Source: an alpha proteobacterium HIMB5 (GTDB lineage: Bacteria > Pseudomonadota > Alphaproteobacteria > Pelagibacterales > Pelagibacteraceae). From it: a stretch of 64,000 bases of DNA. Shown one piece after another: positions 35,239 through 42,578 of the stretch. Position 1 is the stretch's first letter. The number at the start of each line of letters is the position of its first letter. A program made the position numbers and the translations under genes. The notes under the pieces were generated by a model. It was not told the DNA's origin, made no database searches, and saw only the letters and a program-made list of their open reading frames with translations. Location: assembly GCA_000299095.1 (NCBI GenBank), contig CP003809.1:372001-436000 (forward strand), written 5' to 3'.

Positions 35239-35850
35239 TTGAAACATTACGACTTAGTAATAATTGGTGCTCACTTTGGCATTCATTTAAAAGATGAAAT
35301 TAGACAAATAATAGACAAAAACATATTACTTGTTGAACCAGTCCCCTATAACTTTGAAATATTAAAGGAAGAATATTCTAATTACACAAATATTGAAATT
35401 TGCACTAATGCAATAAATAATAAAAATGAATTAAGAAATTTTTATTTCGTTAAAAAAGACTCTATCCATAAATTAGGTAAACATTGGGCTAGTGGAATTG
35501 GATCCTTTAACAAACAACATATTTTAGATCATAAAAACAAAAGATTTAAAGTCACTGAGGATGACATACAAACAATCAATATTGAATTCATAACTTTTGA
35601 AAGTTTAGCTGAAAAATATACTATTAGTTCAATTGATAAATTACAATTAGATGTCGAAGGTGCGGAATATAATATTCTAAGCGATATTGATTTTAAAAAG
35701 TTAAATATTAATAAGGTTTTCTTTGAATCAAAACACTTTGATGGCACTTTTAAGGAAGGAGAAAAACTCAAAGAAATTGAAACCAAATTAAAATCTAATG
35801 GTTATAAATTAACCAGACTAGATGATGAAAATATTTTAGCTGAAAAATAA
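35239..35850 (+). CDS. FkbM-family methyltransferase
   Basis: A 203-aa SAM-dependent methyltransferase with V-I-I-G-A-H-F-G near the N-terminus, L-L-V-E-P-V-P-Y-N and the characteristic I-D-K-L-Q-L-D-V-E-G-A-E-Y motif. The likely start is TTG 35239, just 4 bp after the nrdB stop; the only in-frame ATG lies at 35167 inside nrdB. FkbM enzymes O-methylate sugars or other hydroxyls. Its tie to nrdB is probably only positional. A strong terminator follows. Confidence 0.78.
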   Translation: MKHYDLVIIGAHFGIHLKDEIRQIIDKNILLVEPVPYNFEILKEEYSNYTNIEICTNAINNKNELRNFYFVKKDSIHKLGKHWASGIGSFNKQHILDHKNKRFKVTEDDIQTINIEFITFESLAEKYTISSIDKLQLDVEGAEYNILSDIDFKKLNINKVFFESKHFDGTFKEGEKLKEIETKLKSNGYKLTRLDDENILAEK

Positions 35851-35853
35851 AAA

Positions 35854-35878
35854 AAAGGCCCAAATTATTTGGGCCTTT
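35854..35878. terminator. Strong bidirectional terminator hairpin
   Basis: AAAGGCCCAAA (35854-35864) and TTTGGGCCTTT (35868-35878) form a perfect 11-bp stem with a 3-nt loop. The flanking A-run and T-run allow it to end transcripts from both the FkbM gene and the convergent aceA. Confidence 0.88.
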
Positions 35879-35907
35879 AAAAACTTCGAAAGGGGAAAGT
35901 TAAGTTT

Positions 35908-37182
35908 TTAAAACTGTTCTTCTTCAGTAGATCCTGACATCGCTGTTGTTGAACTTTGTCCGCTACTGATCGTATTTGAAACTGCATCGAAATATGATGT
36001 ACCAACTTCTCTTTGATGTTTAACACTTGTATAACCATCTTTTTCTCTAGCAAATTCCTGTTGTTGAATTCTAGAGTAAGCAGTCATACCTTCAGTTTTA
36101 TATTTTTCTGCTAGTTCAAATATTGCAATGTTTTGAGTATGAAATCCTGCAAGAGTAATAAACTGGAATTTGTATCCCATTTTACCAATTTCTTGTTGGA
36201 ATGTAGCAATCTCTGCATCAGATAAATGTTTTTTCCAATTAAATGATGGAGAGCAGTTATATGCTAGTAATTTTCCAGGATATTTTGCATGAATTGCATC
36301 TGCAAATTTTTTAGCTTCTTCAAGATTAGGAGTTGCTGTTTCACACCATATTAAATCTGCAAAAGGTGCATAAGCAAGACCTCTTGATATAGCTTGATCA
36401 ATACCATGTTTTACATAATAAAAACCTTCTGGAGATCTTTCACCAGTTAAGAATGGTTTATCATTTGCATCATGATCATTTGTAATTAATTTTGCAGCAT
36501 TTGCATCTGTTCTTGCTAATATGATCAATGGTACATCAGCAATATCAGCAGCTAATCTTGCAGCTTTTAAATTTTTAACCATTGTTCCTGTTGGCACTAA
36601 TACTTTACCACCCATGTGACCACATTTCTTTTCACTAGCTAACTGATCTTCAAAGTGAACGCCTGCAGCACCTGCTTTAATAAATTTTTTAGCAAGCTCG
36701 AATACGTTTAAAGGTCCACCAAATCCGGCTTCACCATCTGCAATAATTGGTAACATGTAATCAACTTTATTTTCTTTTTTCATGTCACCGTCTTGAATTT
36801 CCATATGTTGGATTTGGTCTGCTCTAATTAGAGCATTGTTCATAGACTCTACTAATTTTGGAGCACTGTCATAAGGATATAAAGATTGATCAGGGTACAT
36901 TTCACCAGCACTATTTGCATCTGCAGCTACCTGCCATCCACTTAAATAAATTGCTTTTAGCCCTGCTTTTGCATGCTGAACTGCATGATTTCCAGATAAT
37001 GATCCTAAAGTATTAACATAAGGCTCAGAGTTTAATAAATTCCATAACTTTTGAGACTGATGTTTACACATTGAGTATTCAATTTTAATTGAACCTCTTA
37101 GTCTTTCAACTTCTTCAGGTGTATAATCTCTTTGTATACCGGCAAATCTTTTTAGATCGTATGATATATTTTCTGCACTCAT
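35908..37182 (-). CDS. aceA: Isocitrate lyase
   Basis: A 424-aa enzyme with the signature [13 protein letters not shown] (catalytic Cys), the metal/substrate motif [11 protein letters not shown] and W-C-E-T-A-T-P. It splits isocitrate to glyoxylate and succinate, the first step of the glyoxylate shunt. Next upstream on its strand is a 53-aa gene, and beyond that the ScfR/RamB-type regulator with its operator array, the organisation expected for acetate/acyl-CoA control. The malate synthase gene is not in the window. Confidence 0.97.
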   Translation of the reverse strand: MSAENISYDLKRFAGIQRDYTPEEVERLRGSIKIEYSMCKHQSQKLWNLLNSEPYVNTLGSLSGNHAVQHAKAGLKAIYLSGWQVAADANSAGEMYPDQSLYPYDSAPKLVESMNNALIRADQIQHMEIQDGDMKKENKVDYMLPIIADGEAGFGGPLNVFELAKKFIKAGAAGVHFEDQLASEKKCGHMGGKVLVPTGTMVKNLKAARLAADIADVPLIILARTDANAAKLITNDHDANDKPFLTGERSPEGFYYVKHGIDQAISRGLAYAPFADLIWCETATPNLEEAKKFADAIHAKYPGKLLAYNCSPSFNWKKHLSDAEIATFQQEIGKMGYKFQFITLAGFHTQNIAIFELAEKYKTEGMTAYSRIQQQEFAREKDGYTSVKHQREVGTSYFDAVSNTISSGQSSTTAMSGSTEEEQF

Positions 37183-37251
37183 TAGGGCTATCCTATCTGT
37201 TAGTTGTTTAAAAAAATTGTTTTTGAAAATTACTTAAAGGGGAGATTACGA

Positions 37252-37413
37252 TTACTTAGCTTCTTGATCTTTGCTAGTGAGGTCGTTAATTCCACTTGAA
37301 CCCCAATCGCAATGATCATCTCTCATGTAGATACCTTTGCTTTGGTGATGAGTATGCTCTTCTGCTTTAACGATTTGGTTCGAATTTTCGTTGTTATTTA
37401 ATTTTGTGCTCAT
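37252..37413 (-). CDS. 53-aa His/Asp-rich protein upstream of aceA
   Basis: I chose ATG 37413 (M-S-T-K-L-N-N-N). The protein is hydrophilic, with a histidine cluster E-E-H-T-H-H and a later D-D-H-C-D-W, so metal binding is possible. No family recognised. It lies in the same orientation as aceA (69-bp gap) and directly under the operator pair at 37427-37443, so it is probably the first gene of the aceA transcript. Confidence 0.6.
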   Translation of the reverse strand: MSTKLNNNENSNQIVKAEEHTHHQSKGIYMRDDHCDWGSSGINDLTSKDQEAK

Positions 37414-37426
37414 ATGGAACTTATAA

Positions 37427-37517
37427 TTTACAAAATTTACAAATTGAAGATAAATCAACAAAAACCCTTGTAAATCAGCAAAAAATTTTGTAAAAATAAA
37501 TTTACAAAATTTACAAA
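37427..37517. promoter_or_regulatory. Operator array of TTTACAAA boxes between aceA and the ScfR/RamB-type regulator
   Basis: The 17-mer TTTACAAAATTTACAAA occurs twice exactly, at 37427-37443 and 37501-37517; each holds two TTTACAAA boxes 9 bp apart. Inverted copies TTTGTAAA (37487-37494) and CTTGTAAA (37467-37474) lie between. One pair sits 14-30 bp before the 53-aa gene/aceA transcription unit, the other 9-25 bp before the regulator start. RamB, a relative that represses aceA in Corynebacterium, is known to bind a similar A/T-rich motif with TTTGCAAA. Binding by the adjacent regulator is inferred. Confidence 0.72.
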
Positions 37518-37525
37518 TAGTAAAA

Positions 37526-38956
37526 ATGAGTCAATTTGATTTAAAAATAGGGCCAAAAATCAAGTCTTTTAGAAGACAAATGGGATTACAAGCTAACAAA
37601 TTAGCTGAAGATTTAGATATTTCACCAAGTTATTTAAATTTAATTGAAAGTGGAAAAAGAAAAATTGATGGGGATTTGCTATTAAAAGTTTGTGAGATTC
37701 TAAATATTCAATTATCTGATCTAACATCTAAAGCAGACGTTAATTTACAAAACACAGTTTCAGAAATTTTAGATGATAGTTTGTTTGAAGATTTAGATAT
37801 TTTAGGACCTGAAGTAAAAGATTTAGTAAGCACAAATCCAAAAATCGGAAAAGCAATTGTAAGACTTGGTGATATTTTAAAAAAGAAAGATCATGAATTA
37901 ATTAATAAAATAGAAAAGATATCTGGAAAAATTGTAGATAATAGAAAAAACTCTTTTCCAGGAGAAGTTATTTCAGATTTTATTCAGGATAATAAAAATT
38001 ATTTTCCAAAATTAGAAGAATTTGCAAATAAAGTTTTTGCTAAAGTTCAAAAGAATAATAGAACTAGATATATTTCTTTATGTGATTATTTAAAAAAAGA
38101 ATATTCAATAACTGTTAAAGATGTAATACCAACAGAGGACAAACCTTTTTCAAAAATTTATTTAAAAAATAAAAAAGAATTATTACTTAGTGACTATAGT
38201 TCATTAGAAACTAAAAAATTACATGCTGCAGCTCAAATAGCACAAGAAGGTGCAAGTAAAGAAATTGATGAATATTTATCTAAATTTAAATTTCCAAGTG
38301 AAGAGTCTAAAAGATTATCAAAAGTAGCTTTATTAAATTATTGTGGTGCTGCAATTTTAATGCCTTACAAATTATTCCATTCAGAATGTAAAAAATTAAA
38401 ATATGATTTAGAGTTGTTGCAAAATACCTTTGCAACATCATTTGAACAAGTAGCACATAGAGTTACTTGCCTACAAGATCCAAAATTACCAGGAATTCCA
38501 TTCCACATGTTAAGAGTTGATATGGCAGGAAATATTTCAAAGAGATTTTCATTATCAGGAATTGAAATTCCAAGATATGGAGGAGCCTGTCCAAGATGGA
38601 ATGTGTATTCAGCTTTTACAAGGCCAGGTGTTATTCAAGCTGCAGTTAGTAAAATGACGAATGGAGAAAAATATGTTTGTATTGCCAGAACAGTAGAAAA
38701 GGGTGTTGGAAGATTTGGTCAAGCAAGAAGTATTTTATCAATAGGCCTAGGTTGTGATGCAAAGTATGCAAAAGATTTTGTATATACAGAAAATGCAAAT
38801 GTTAATGATAAGTCAACAGAAATTCCAATAGGAGTTTCTTGTAGAACTTGTGATAGATTAGATTGTTCTCAAAGAGCGTTTCCACCTTTACATAAAAAAT
38901 TTGATGTCGATATAAATACAAGAGGTGTATCAATTTACGTGAACGATAATGATTAA
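37526..38956 (+). CDS. ScfR/RamB/PrpR-type XRE regulator with IrrE-like and DUF2083 domains
   Basis: A 476-aa short-chain fatty acid regulator. Residues ~6-65 are an XRE helix-turn-helix (L-A-E-D-L-D-I-S-P-S-Y-L-N-L-I-E-S-G-K-R). An ImmA/IrrE-like middle (A-A-Q-I-A-Q-E-G near residue 235) follows, and the C-terminal DUF2083 region has I-P-R-Y-G-G-A-C-P-R-W and S-C-R-T-C-D-R-L-D-C-S-Q-R with a cysteine cluster, probably binding iron-sulfur or metal as in ScfRs. These proteins sense acyl-CoA and control acetate/propionate genes. It is divergent from the aceA unit. Confidence 0.9.
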   Translation: MSQFDLKIGPKIKSFRRQMGLQANKLAEDLDISPSYLNLIESGKRKIDGDLLLKVCEILNIQLSDLTSKADVNLQNTVSEILDDSLFEDLDILGPEVKDLVSTNPKIGKAIVRLGDILKKKDHELINKIEKISGKIVDNRKNSFPGEVISDFIQDNKNYFPKLEEFANKVFAKVQKNNRTRYISLCDYLKKEYSITVKDVIPTEDKPFSKIYLKNKKELLLSDYSSLETKKLHAAAQIAQEGASKEIDEYLSKFKFPSEESKRLSKVALLNYCGAAILMPYKLFHSECKKLKYDLELLQNTFATSFEQVAHRVTCLQDPKLPGIPFHMLRVDMAGNISKRFSLSGIEIPRYGGACPRWNVYSAFTRPGVIQAAVSKMTNGEKYVCIARTVEKGVGRFGQARSILSIGLGCDAKYAKDFVYTENANVNDKSTEIPIGVSCRTCDRLDCSQRAFPPLHKKFDVDINTRGVSIYVNDND

Positions 38957-39113
38957 ATTTATAATTCCAGCTGTAATAGTCTTTTTAATTGTTTTATTTT
39001 GGGAGAAGATAAATGAGTTTATCTATAGGAAATTTAATATTAAAATTAATTATATAGCTATTACTATTTTCCTTATAATTATTGGCATTATTTTAGCTCT
39101 ACTTTACTTTTAA
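38949..39113 (+). CDS. 54-aa two-helix membrane protein overlapping the regulator gene
   Basis: An open frame from ATG 38949 (M-I-K-F-I-I-P-A-V-I) to TAA 39113. It has two hydrophobic segments (residues ~4-17 and ~36-53) around a charged turn (E-K-I-N-E-F-I-Y-R-K). The start overlaps the regulator's last codons by 8 bp, as in coupled genes. No family recognised. Confidence 0.55.
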   Translation: MIKFIIPAVIVFLIVLFWEKINEFIYRKFNIKINYIAITIFLIIIGIILALLYF

Positions 39114-39166
39114 AATTAAGCTTTTTTGTCTCTTTTAATCTCATAAATTAACACTATTTATGGTCT

Positions 39167-39421
39167 ATGAACTTAGACCAATTAAATTATCAAACAGTTG
39201 AAACTGATGGAGTTATTACATTTAAAAATGAAAACACCACTTTAGGCTTCATAAGATTTGATGACAAAGGAGAAGTTGAATATATCTTTGTTAATCCAAT
39301 ATTTAGAAAAAAAGGTTTAGCAAAGAAACTACTTAAAATTACTGAAGAAAAGCTAGGAAAGAAACTGATTCCTCAAGAACCAATTAGTCCTCTTGGAAGA
39401 AAGCTTTTTCACCTAAATTAA
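39167..39421 (+). CDS. Short GNAT-family acetyltransferase-like protein
   Basis: An 84-aa protein with the acetyl-CoA loop pattern V-N-P-I-F-R-K-K-G-L-A-K-K-L-L near residues 45-60. It is roughly half a normal GNAT, containing strand 4 and motif A only; such short forms (Gcn5-related, GNAT-like YjdJ type) exist. N-terminal residues contain I-T-F-K-N-E and L-G-F-I-R-F. Substrate unknown. Confidence 0.65.
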   Translation: MNLDQLNYQTVETDGVITFKNENTTLGFIRFDDKGEVEYIFVNPIFRKKGLAKKLLKITEEKLGKKLIPQEPISPLGRKLFHLN

Positions 39422-39495
39422 CTGAAAAATAAGGCTTTTTTTGATTTCAATTATTAGAAAAAAGTATCTATAAAGCCACTAAAAAAAGGAGATTT

Positions 39496-39843
39496 ATGAA
39501 CAAGATTTTAAAACTATTTTTAACAGTATTAACATTTTTTATGATCCAAACATCTTTAAAGGCTGAGCAGGCTTTAATTGGAGTTGTTAATGGTATGGTT
39601 TGCATGGAATGTCAGAAAAAAGTTGAAGCTGCTTTAACTGAAAAAGCTGGAACTAAAGCAACTGTTGATGTTTCATGGCCAGAGAATGTTGCTGTAGTAA
39701 GTTTTGAGGGCACAACTAATTTAACAGAAGCTGATTTTAAAAATGTTGTTGAAGGTGTTGGTTTTACAACTGGTAAAATTGTAAAAGTTGATGAACAAGT
39801 AAGAACAGCTGCAGATGGTGTTGTTACACTTAAGAAGTTTTAA
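39496..39843 (+). CDS. Secreted heavy-metal-associated (HMA) domain protein
   Basis: A 115-aa protein with a signal peptide (residues 1-23) and an HMA domain carrying the metal motif G-M-V-C-M-E-C-Q (near residues 33-40). Its location should be periplasmic, so it may hold copper or another soft metal outside the cytoplasm. A clear SD (AAAGGAG) precedes ATG 39496. The next gene starts directly at its stop. Confidence 0.85.
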   Translation: MNKILKLFLTVLTFFMIQTSLKAEQALIGVVNGMVCMECQKKVEAALTEKAGTKATVDVSWPENVAVVSFEGTTNLTEADFKNVVEGVGFTTGKIVKVDEQVRTAADGVVTLKKF

Positions 39844-40074
39844 TTGTTAAAAAAAATTAAAACTGTAGATATCGTAAAATGGATTGCTACAGTTATCCAA
39901 CTAATTGGATATGGTCTTACAGGTTTAGGTTTATATCCAATTAACGTTGGCTTCTTTGTAGTAGGAATTTTTCTTTGGTTTGCTGTAGGTTTTATGTGGA
40001 AAGATAAAGCAATTATGGTTGTTCACATAGGGGCACTAGCATCAATTGTAAGCGGGTATTTATTTAGCAATTAA
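39844..40074 (+). CDS. Small membrane protein with TTG start
   Basis: A 76-aa protein with three hydrophobic segments (residues ~12-33, 35-50 and 56-73) and a short M-W-K-D-K loop. The start is TTG at 39844, directly adjacent to the TAA of the HMA gene, so the two are translationally coupled. I recognise no family with certainty; function unknown. Confidence 0.6.
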   Translation: MLKKIKTVDIVKWIATVIQLIGYGLTGLGLYPINVGFFVVGIFLWFAVGFMWKDKAIMVVHIGALASIVSGYLFSN

Positions 40075-40112
40075 TTTGTATCTTTTAATATTTAAAATAG
40101 CTAGACATTCTA

Positions 40113-41252
40113 ATGAATAAAAAAGAATTTGGTTTTGGTACTCAAATAAGAAAATCTCCATACTTTGATGCAACAGTTAGATGGGGAGCAAAAGATTTTT
40201 CAGTTTATAACCATATGTACATACCAAGAGATTTTGGTAGCCCTGAAGAAAATTTTTGGAACTTAATTAATGATGCAATTTTATGTGATGTTGCAGTTGA
40301 AAGACAAGTGGAGATAACTGGTCCAGATGCATTCAAATTTATTCAATTACTTACACCAAGAGATCTCACCAAATTATCTGTTGGACAATGTAAATATGTT
40401 TTAATTACTAATCATGAGGGTGGAATTTTAAACGATCCCGTACTTTTGAGATTAGCAGAAAATCATTTTTGGTTATCTTTAGGAGATAGCGATATTTTAT
40501 TATGGGCACAAGGTGTTGCTATTAATTCAGGATTAGATGTTAAAATTTCTGAACCTGATGTTTCACCTTTACAGCTTCAAGGACCAAACTCAGGTAAAAT
40601 AATGCAAACGTTATTTGGTGATAATATTAATGATTTAAAATATTATTGGTTAAGAGAATATGATTTAGATGGAATACCTTTGATTGTATCAAGAACTGGT
40701 TGGTCAAGTGAACTTGGATATGAAATTTATTTAAGAGATGGTTCAAAAGGTGATAATTTATGGGAAAAAATTATGGAAGCTGGAAAAAATTATAATCTTA
40801 AACCAGGCCACACATCATCAATTAGAAGAATAGAGGGCGCTATGCTTTCTTATCATGCTGATGCAGATATTTATACTAACCCATTTGAGGTTGGATTAGA
40901 TCGATTAGTAAGTTTTGATACGGACGTAAATTATATTGGTAAGGATGCTTTAAAAAAAATAAAACAAGACGGAATAAAAAGAAAACAAATTGGGATTATA
41001 ATTGAATGTGAACCTTTAAAAGGACCTAACACTACTTTTTGGAAAATATTTAAAGATAATAAACAGATTGGTAAAGTTACCTCAGCTGTTTATTCACCAA
41101 GATTAAAAAAGAACATTGCATTAGCTATGGTTAATATAGAATATTCAGAAATTGGTACAGAACTAGATGTAAAAATTGGAGATAAGAATTTTAAAACTAC
41201 TGTTGTTGAAAAACCATTTTACGACCCAAAAAAGAAAATAGCTTCAAGCTAA
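40113..41252 (+). CDS. GcvT/DmdA-family folate-dependent methyltransferase-like protein
   Basis: A 379-aa protein related to the glycine-cleavage T-protein and to DMSP demethylase DmdA: Y-N-H-M-Y-I-P (folate-domain start), V-E-I-T-G-P-D-A-F-K, T-P-R-D-L-T-K-L and G-K-D-A-L-K in the C-terminal domain. The region R-T-G-W-S-S-E-L-G-Y-E differs from the R-S-G-W-S-K-Q-G-G-Y-E I recall for SAR11 DmdA, so it is probably a paralog with another methyl or methylene donor, not DmdA itself. Alternatives are an aminomethyltransferase acting on sarcosine or dimethylglycine. Preceded by the 76-aa membrane gene. Confidence 0.75.
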   Translation: MNKKEFGFGTQIRKSPYFDATVRWGAKDFSVYNHMYIPRDFGSPEENFWNLINDAILCDVAVERQVEITGPDAFKFIQLLTPRDLTKLSVGQCKYVLITNHEGGILNDPVLLRLAENHFWLSLGDSDILLWAQGVAINSGLDVKISEPDVSPLQLQGPNSGKIMQTLFGDNINDLKYYWLREYDLDGIPLIVSRTGWSSELGYEIYLRDGSKGDNLWEKIMEAGKNYNLKPGHTSSIRRIEGAMLSYHADADIYTNPFEVGLDRLVSFDTDVNYIGKDALKKIKQDGIKRKQIGIIIECEPLKGPNTTFWKIFKDNKQIGKVTSAVYSPRLKKNIALAMVNIEYSEIGTELDVKIGDKNFKTTVVEKPFYDPKKKIASS

Positions 41253-41256
41253 TTAG

Positions 41257-41631
41257 TTATTTTTTTTTACTTAATCCTAGTTTTGAACTATGTCTAAATC
41301 TCATTACTACAATTGCAATTGCTATTAATAAAATAGCTCCTGCTTCATACATTAATGATGAAGGGTCCATTTCTTTTCCCTGAAGTATAATAAATCTAGA
41401 TAAGGCTGTTATTGCAATTAATAAAGGTAAAGTAATACTAATTGATTGCTGTTCCCAAAAAACTCTTACCATTGCCAAAACTTCTAGATATAGAAACATC
41501 AATAATAGATCTGCAAGAGTAATATCTTTCAATTGATACATATTTGAAATTTCAAGAAATACTGCAATTACAGTACTTATTAAAATAACGACTAATAATC
41601 CAAGCTGTAAATTCTTAATTAAATCTTTCAT
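41257..41631 (-). CDS. PsiE-family phosphate-starvation-inducible membrane protein
   Basis: A 124-aa protein with four hydrophobic segments. The second half L-Y-L-E-V-L-A-M-V-R-V-F-W and T-A-L-S-R-F-I-I-L-Q-G-K match PsiE. In E. coli psiE is induced by phosphate and carbon limitation; its activity is unknown. It overlaps the next gene by 4 bp (ATG/TGA type), so the two are co-translated. Confidence 0.85.
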   Translation of the reverse strand: MKDLIKNLQLGLLVVILISTVIAVFLEISNMYQLKDITLADLLLMFLYLEVLAMVRVFWEQQSISITLPLLIAITALSRFIILQGKEMDPSSLMYEAGAILLIAIAIVVMRFRHSSKLGLSKKK

Positions 41632-42089
41632 TTATCCTTTTTCTTTTGGGTAAATGGCAACCATTTTTCTTCTGCTGTTTTATCAGGACCATCATATTTA
41701 ATTGTATATGAATTAGTGTTGTTTAAAACCTCGATACCCTTTGAAAATACAAATATGAAGACAATTACAAAAACAATTATCATTATTTTAAATGGATCGT
41801 AATTTTTTGCTTTGAATACACTAGCTGATTGAGCTTCAGCACGATGGAACTGTTTGAAAGTCATATAAACTGCAAATATTAAACCAATGTGAGCAATAAA
41901 AAGACCTGCCCATCCAAAAGCAAAAGTTGTGTAAGAGAAAATATAAAGACTAAAAACTGTTGTCCAAATAAAACTTAAAACTAATAATATTTGTAATCTA
42001 ACCGATCTTGGTAAAGATCTTAAATCATTTTTGCTATCATCAAATAAGATGTTAGCACTATCAATCATCCAGTTTTTTAATTTTTCCAT
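41628..42089 (-). CDS. Three-helix membrane protein, unknown function
   Basis: A 153-aa protein with hydrophobic segments at ~33-55, 58-78 and 100-118. The N-terminal ~30 residues are charged and lack a signal; the C-terminal ~35 residues (after N-N-T-N-S-Y) are polar. No family recognised. It forms a coupled pair with the PsiE gene and is divergent from the carbonic-anhydrase-like gene. Confidence 0.6.
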   Translation of the reverse strand: MEKLKNWMIDSANILFDDSKNDLRSLPRSVRLQILLVLSFIWTTVFSLYIFSYTTFAFGWAGLFIAHIGLIFAVYMTFKQFHRAEAQSASVFKAKNYDPFKIMIIVFVIVFIFVFSKGIEVLNNTNSYTIKYDGPDKTAEEKWLPFTQKKKDK

Positions 42090-42161
42090 AATTAGATTCT
42101 AATCATTAATTATTAAATTAATATTAAATAAATTGATTAAATATGTATAAATTACTTACAT

Positions 42162-42578
42162 ATGAGTAAAAAATTTAAAGCAATGGTGCTATCTTGTATG
42201 GATCCTAGGTTTCAGCCATTAGTTTTTAATTATTTAAATAAAAAGGGTTTAAAAGGAAAATATAGCGCCTTCACTATTGCTGGTGCTGCAGTAGGGGTTA
42301 CTCACAAAAAATTTAAAAAATGGCATGTAGCTTTTATTGAAAATTTAGCTACATCTATAGAGCTTCATAAAATTGAAAAATTAATTGTGATAAACCATAG
42401 AGATTGTGGGGCAGCAAAAATTGCTAATGGTAAAAAAGAATTTTCTTTAGCAAATGAAAGTCATATTCATAAAACTTCCTTTCAATCATTAAAAAAAATT
42501 TTAAAGAAAAAATTTCCAAAATTAAAAGTTGATTTCAATTTAATGGGTTTAGATAAAAAAGTTCAAAAGTTTAAATAA
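42162..42578 (+). CDS. Small beta-carbonic anhydrase-like protein
   Basis: A 138-aa protein with the beta-carbonic-anhydrase zinc site: C12-x-D14-x-R16 in L-S-C-M-D-P-R and H79-x-x-C82 in N-H-R-D-C-G-A. The usual fold has ~200 residues, so about one third is missing, mainly after the zinc Cys. The N-terminal I-A-G-A-A strand is also present. Whether it has hydratase activity is open; it could be a metal-binding relative. It is convergent with the FtsX-type permease gene (zero gap). Confidence 0.75.
   Translation: MSKKFKAMVLSCMDPRFQPLVFNYLNKKGLKGKYSAFTIAGAAVGVTHKKFKKWHVAFIENLATSIELHKIEKLIVINHRDCGAAKIANGKKEFSLANESHIHKTSFQSLKKILKKKFPKLKVDFNLMGLDKKVQKFK

Noticed and set aside
40113-41252. Direct assignment as DmdA
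   Set aside because: The R-T-G-W-S-S-E-L-G-Y-E region differs from the SAR11 DmdA sequence I recall, so only a family-level call is made.
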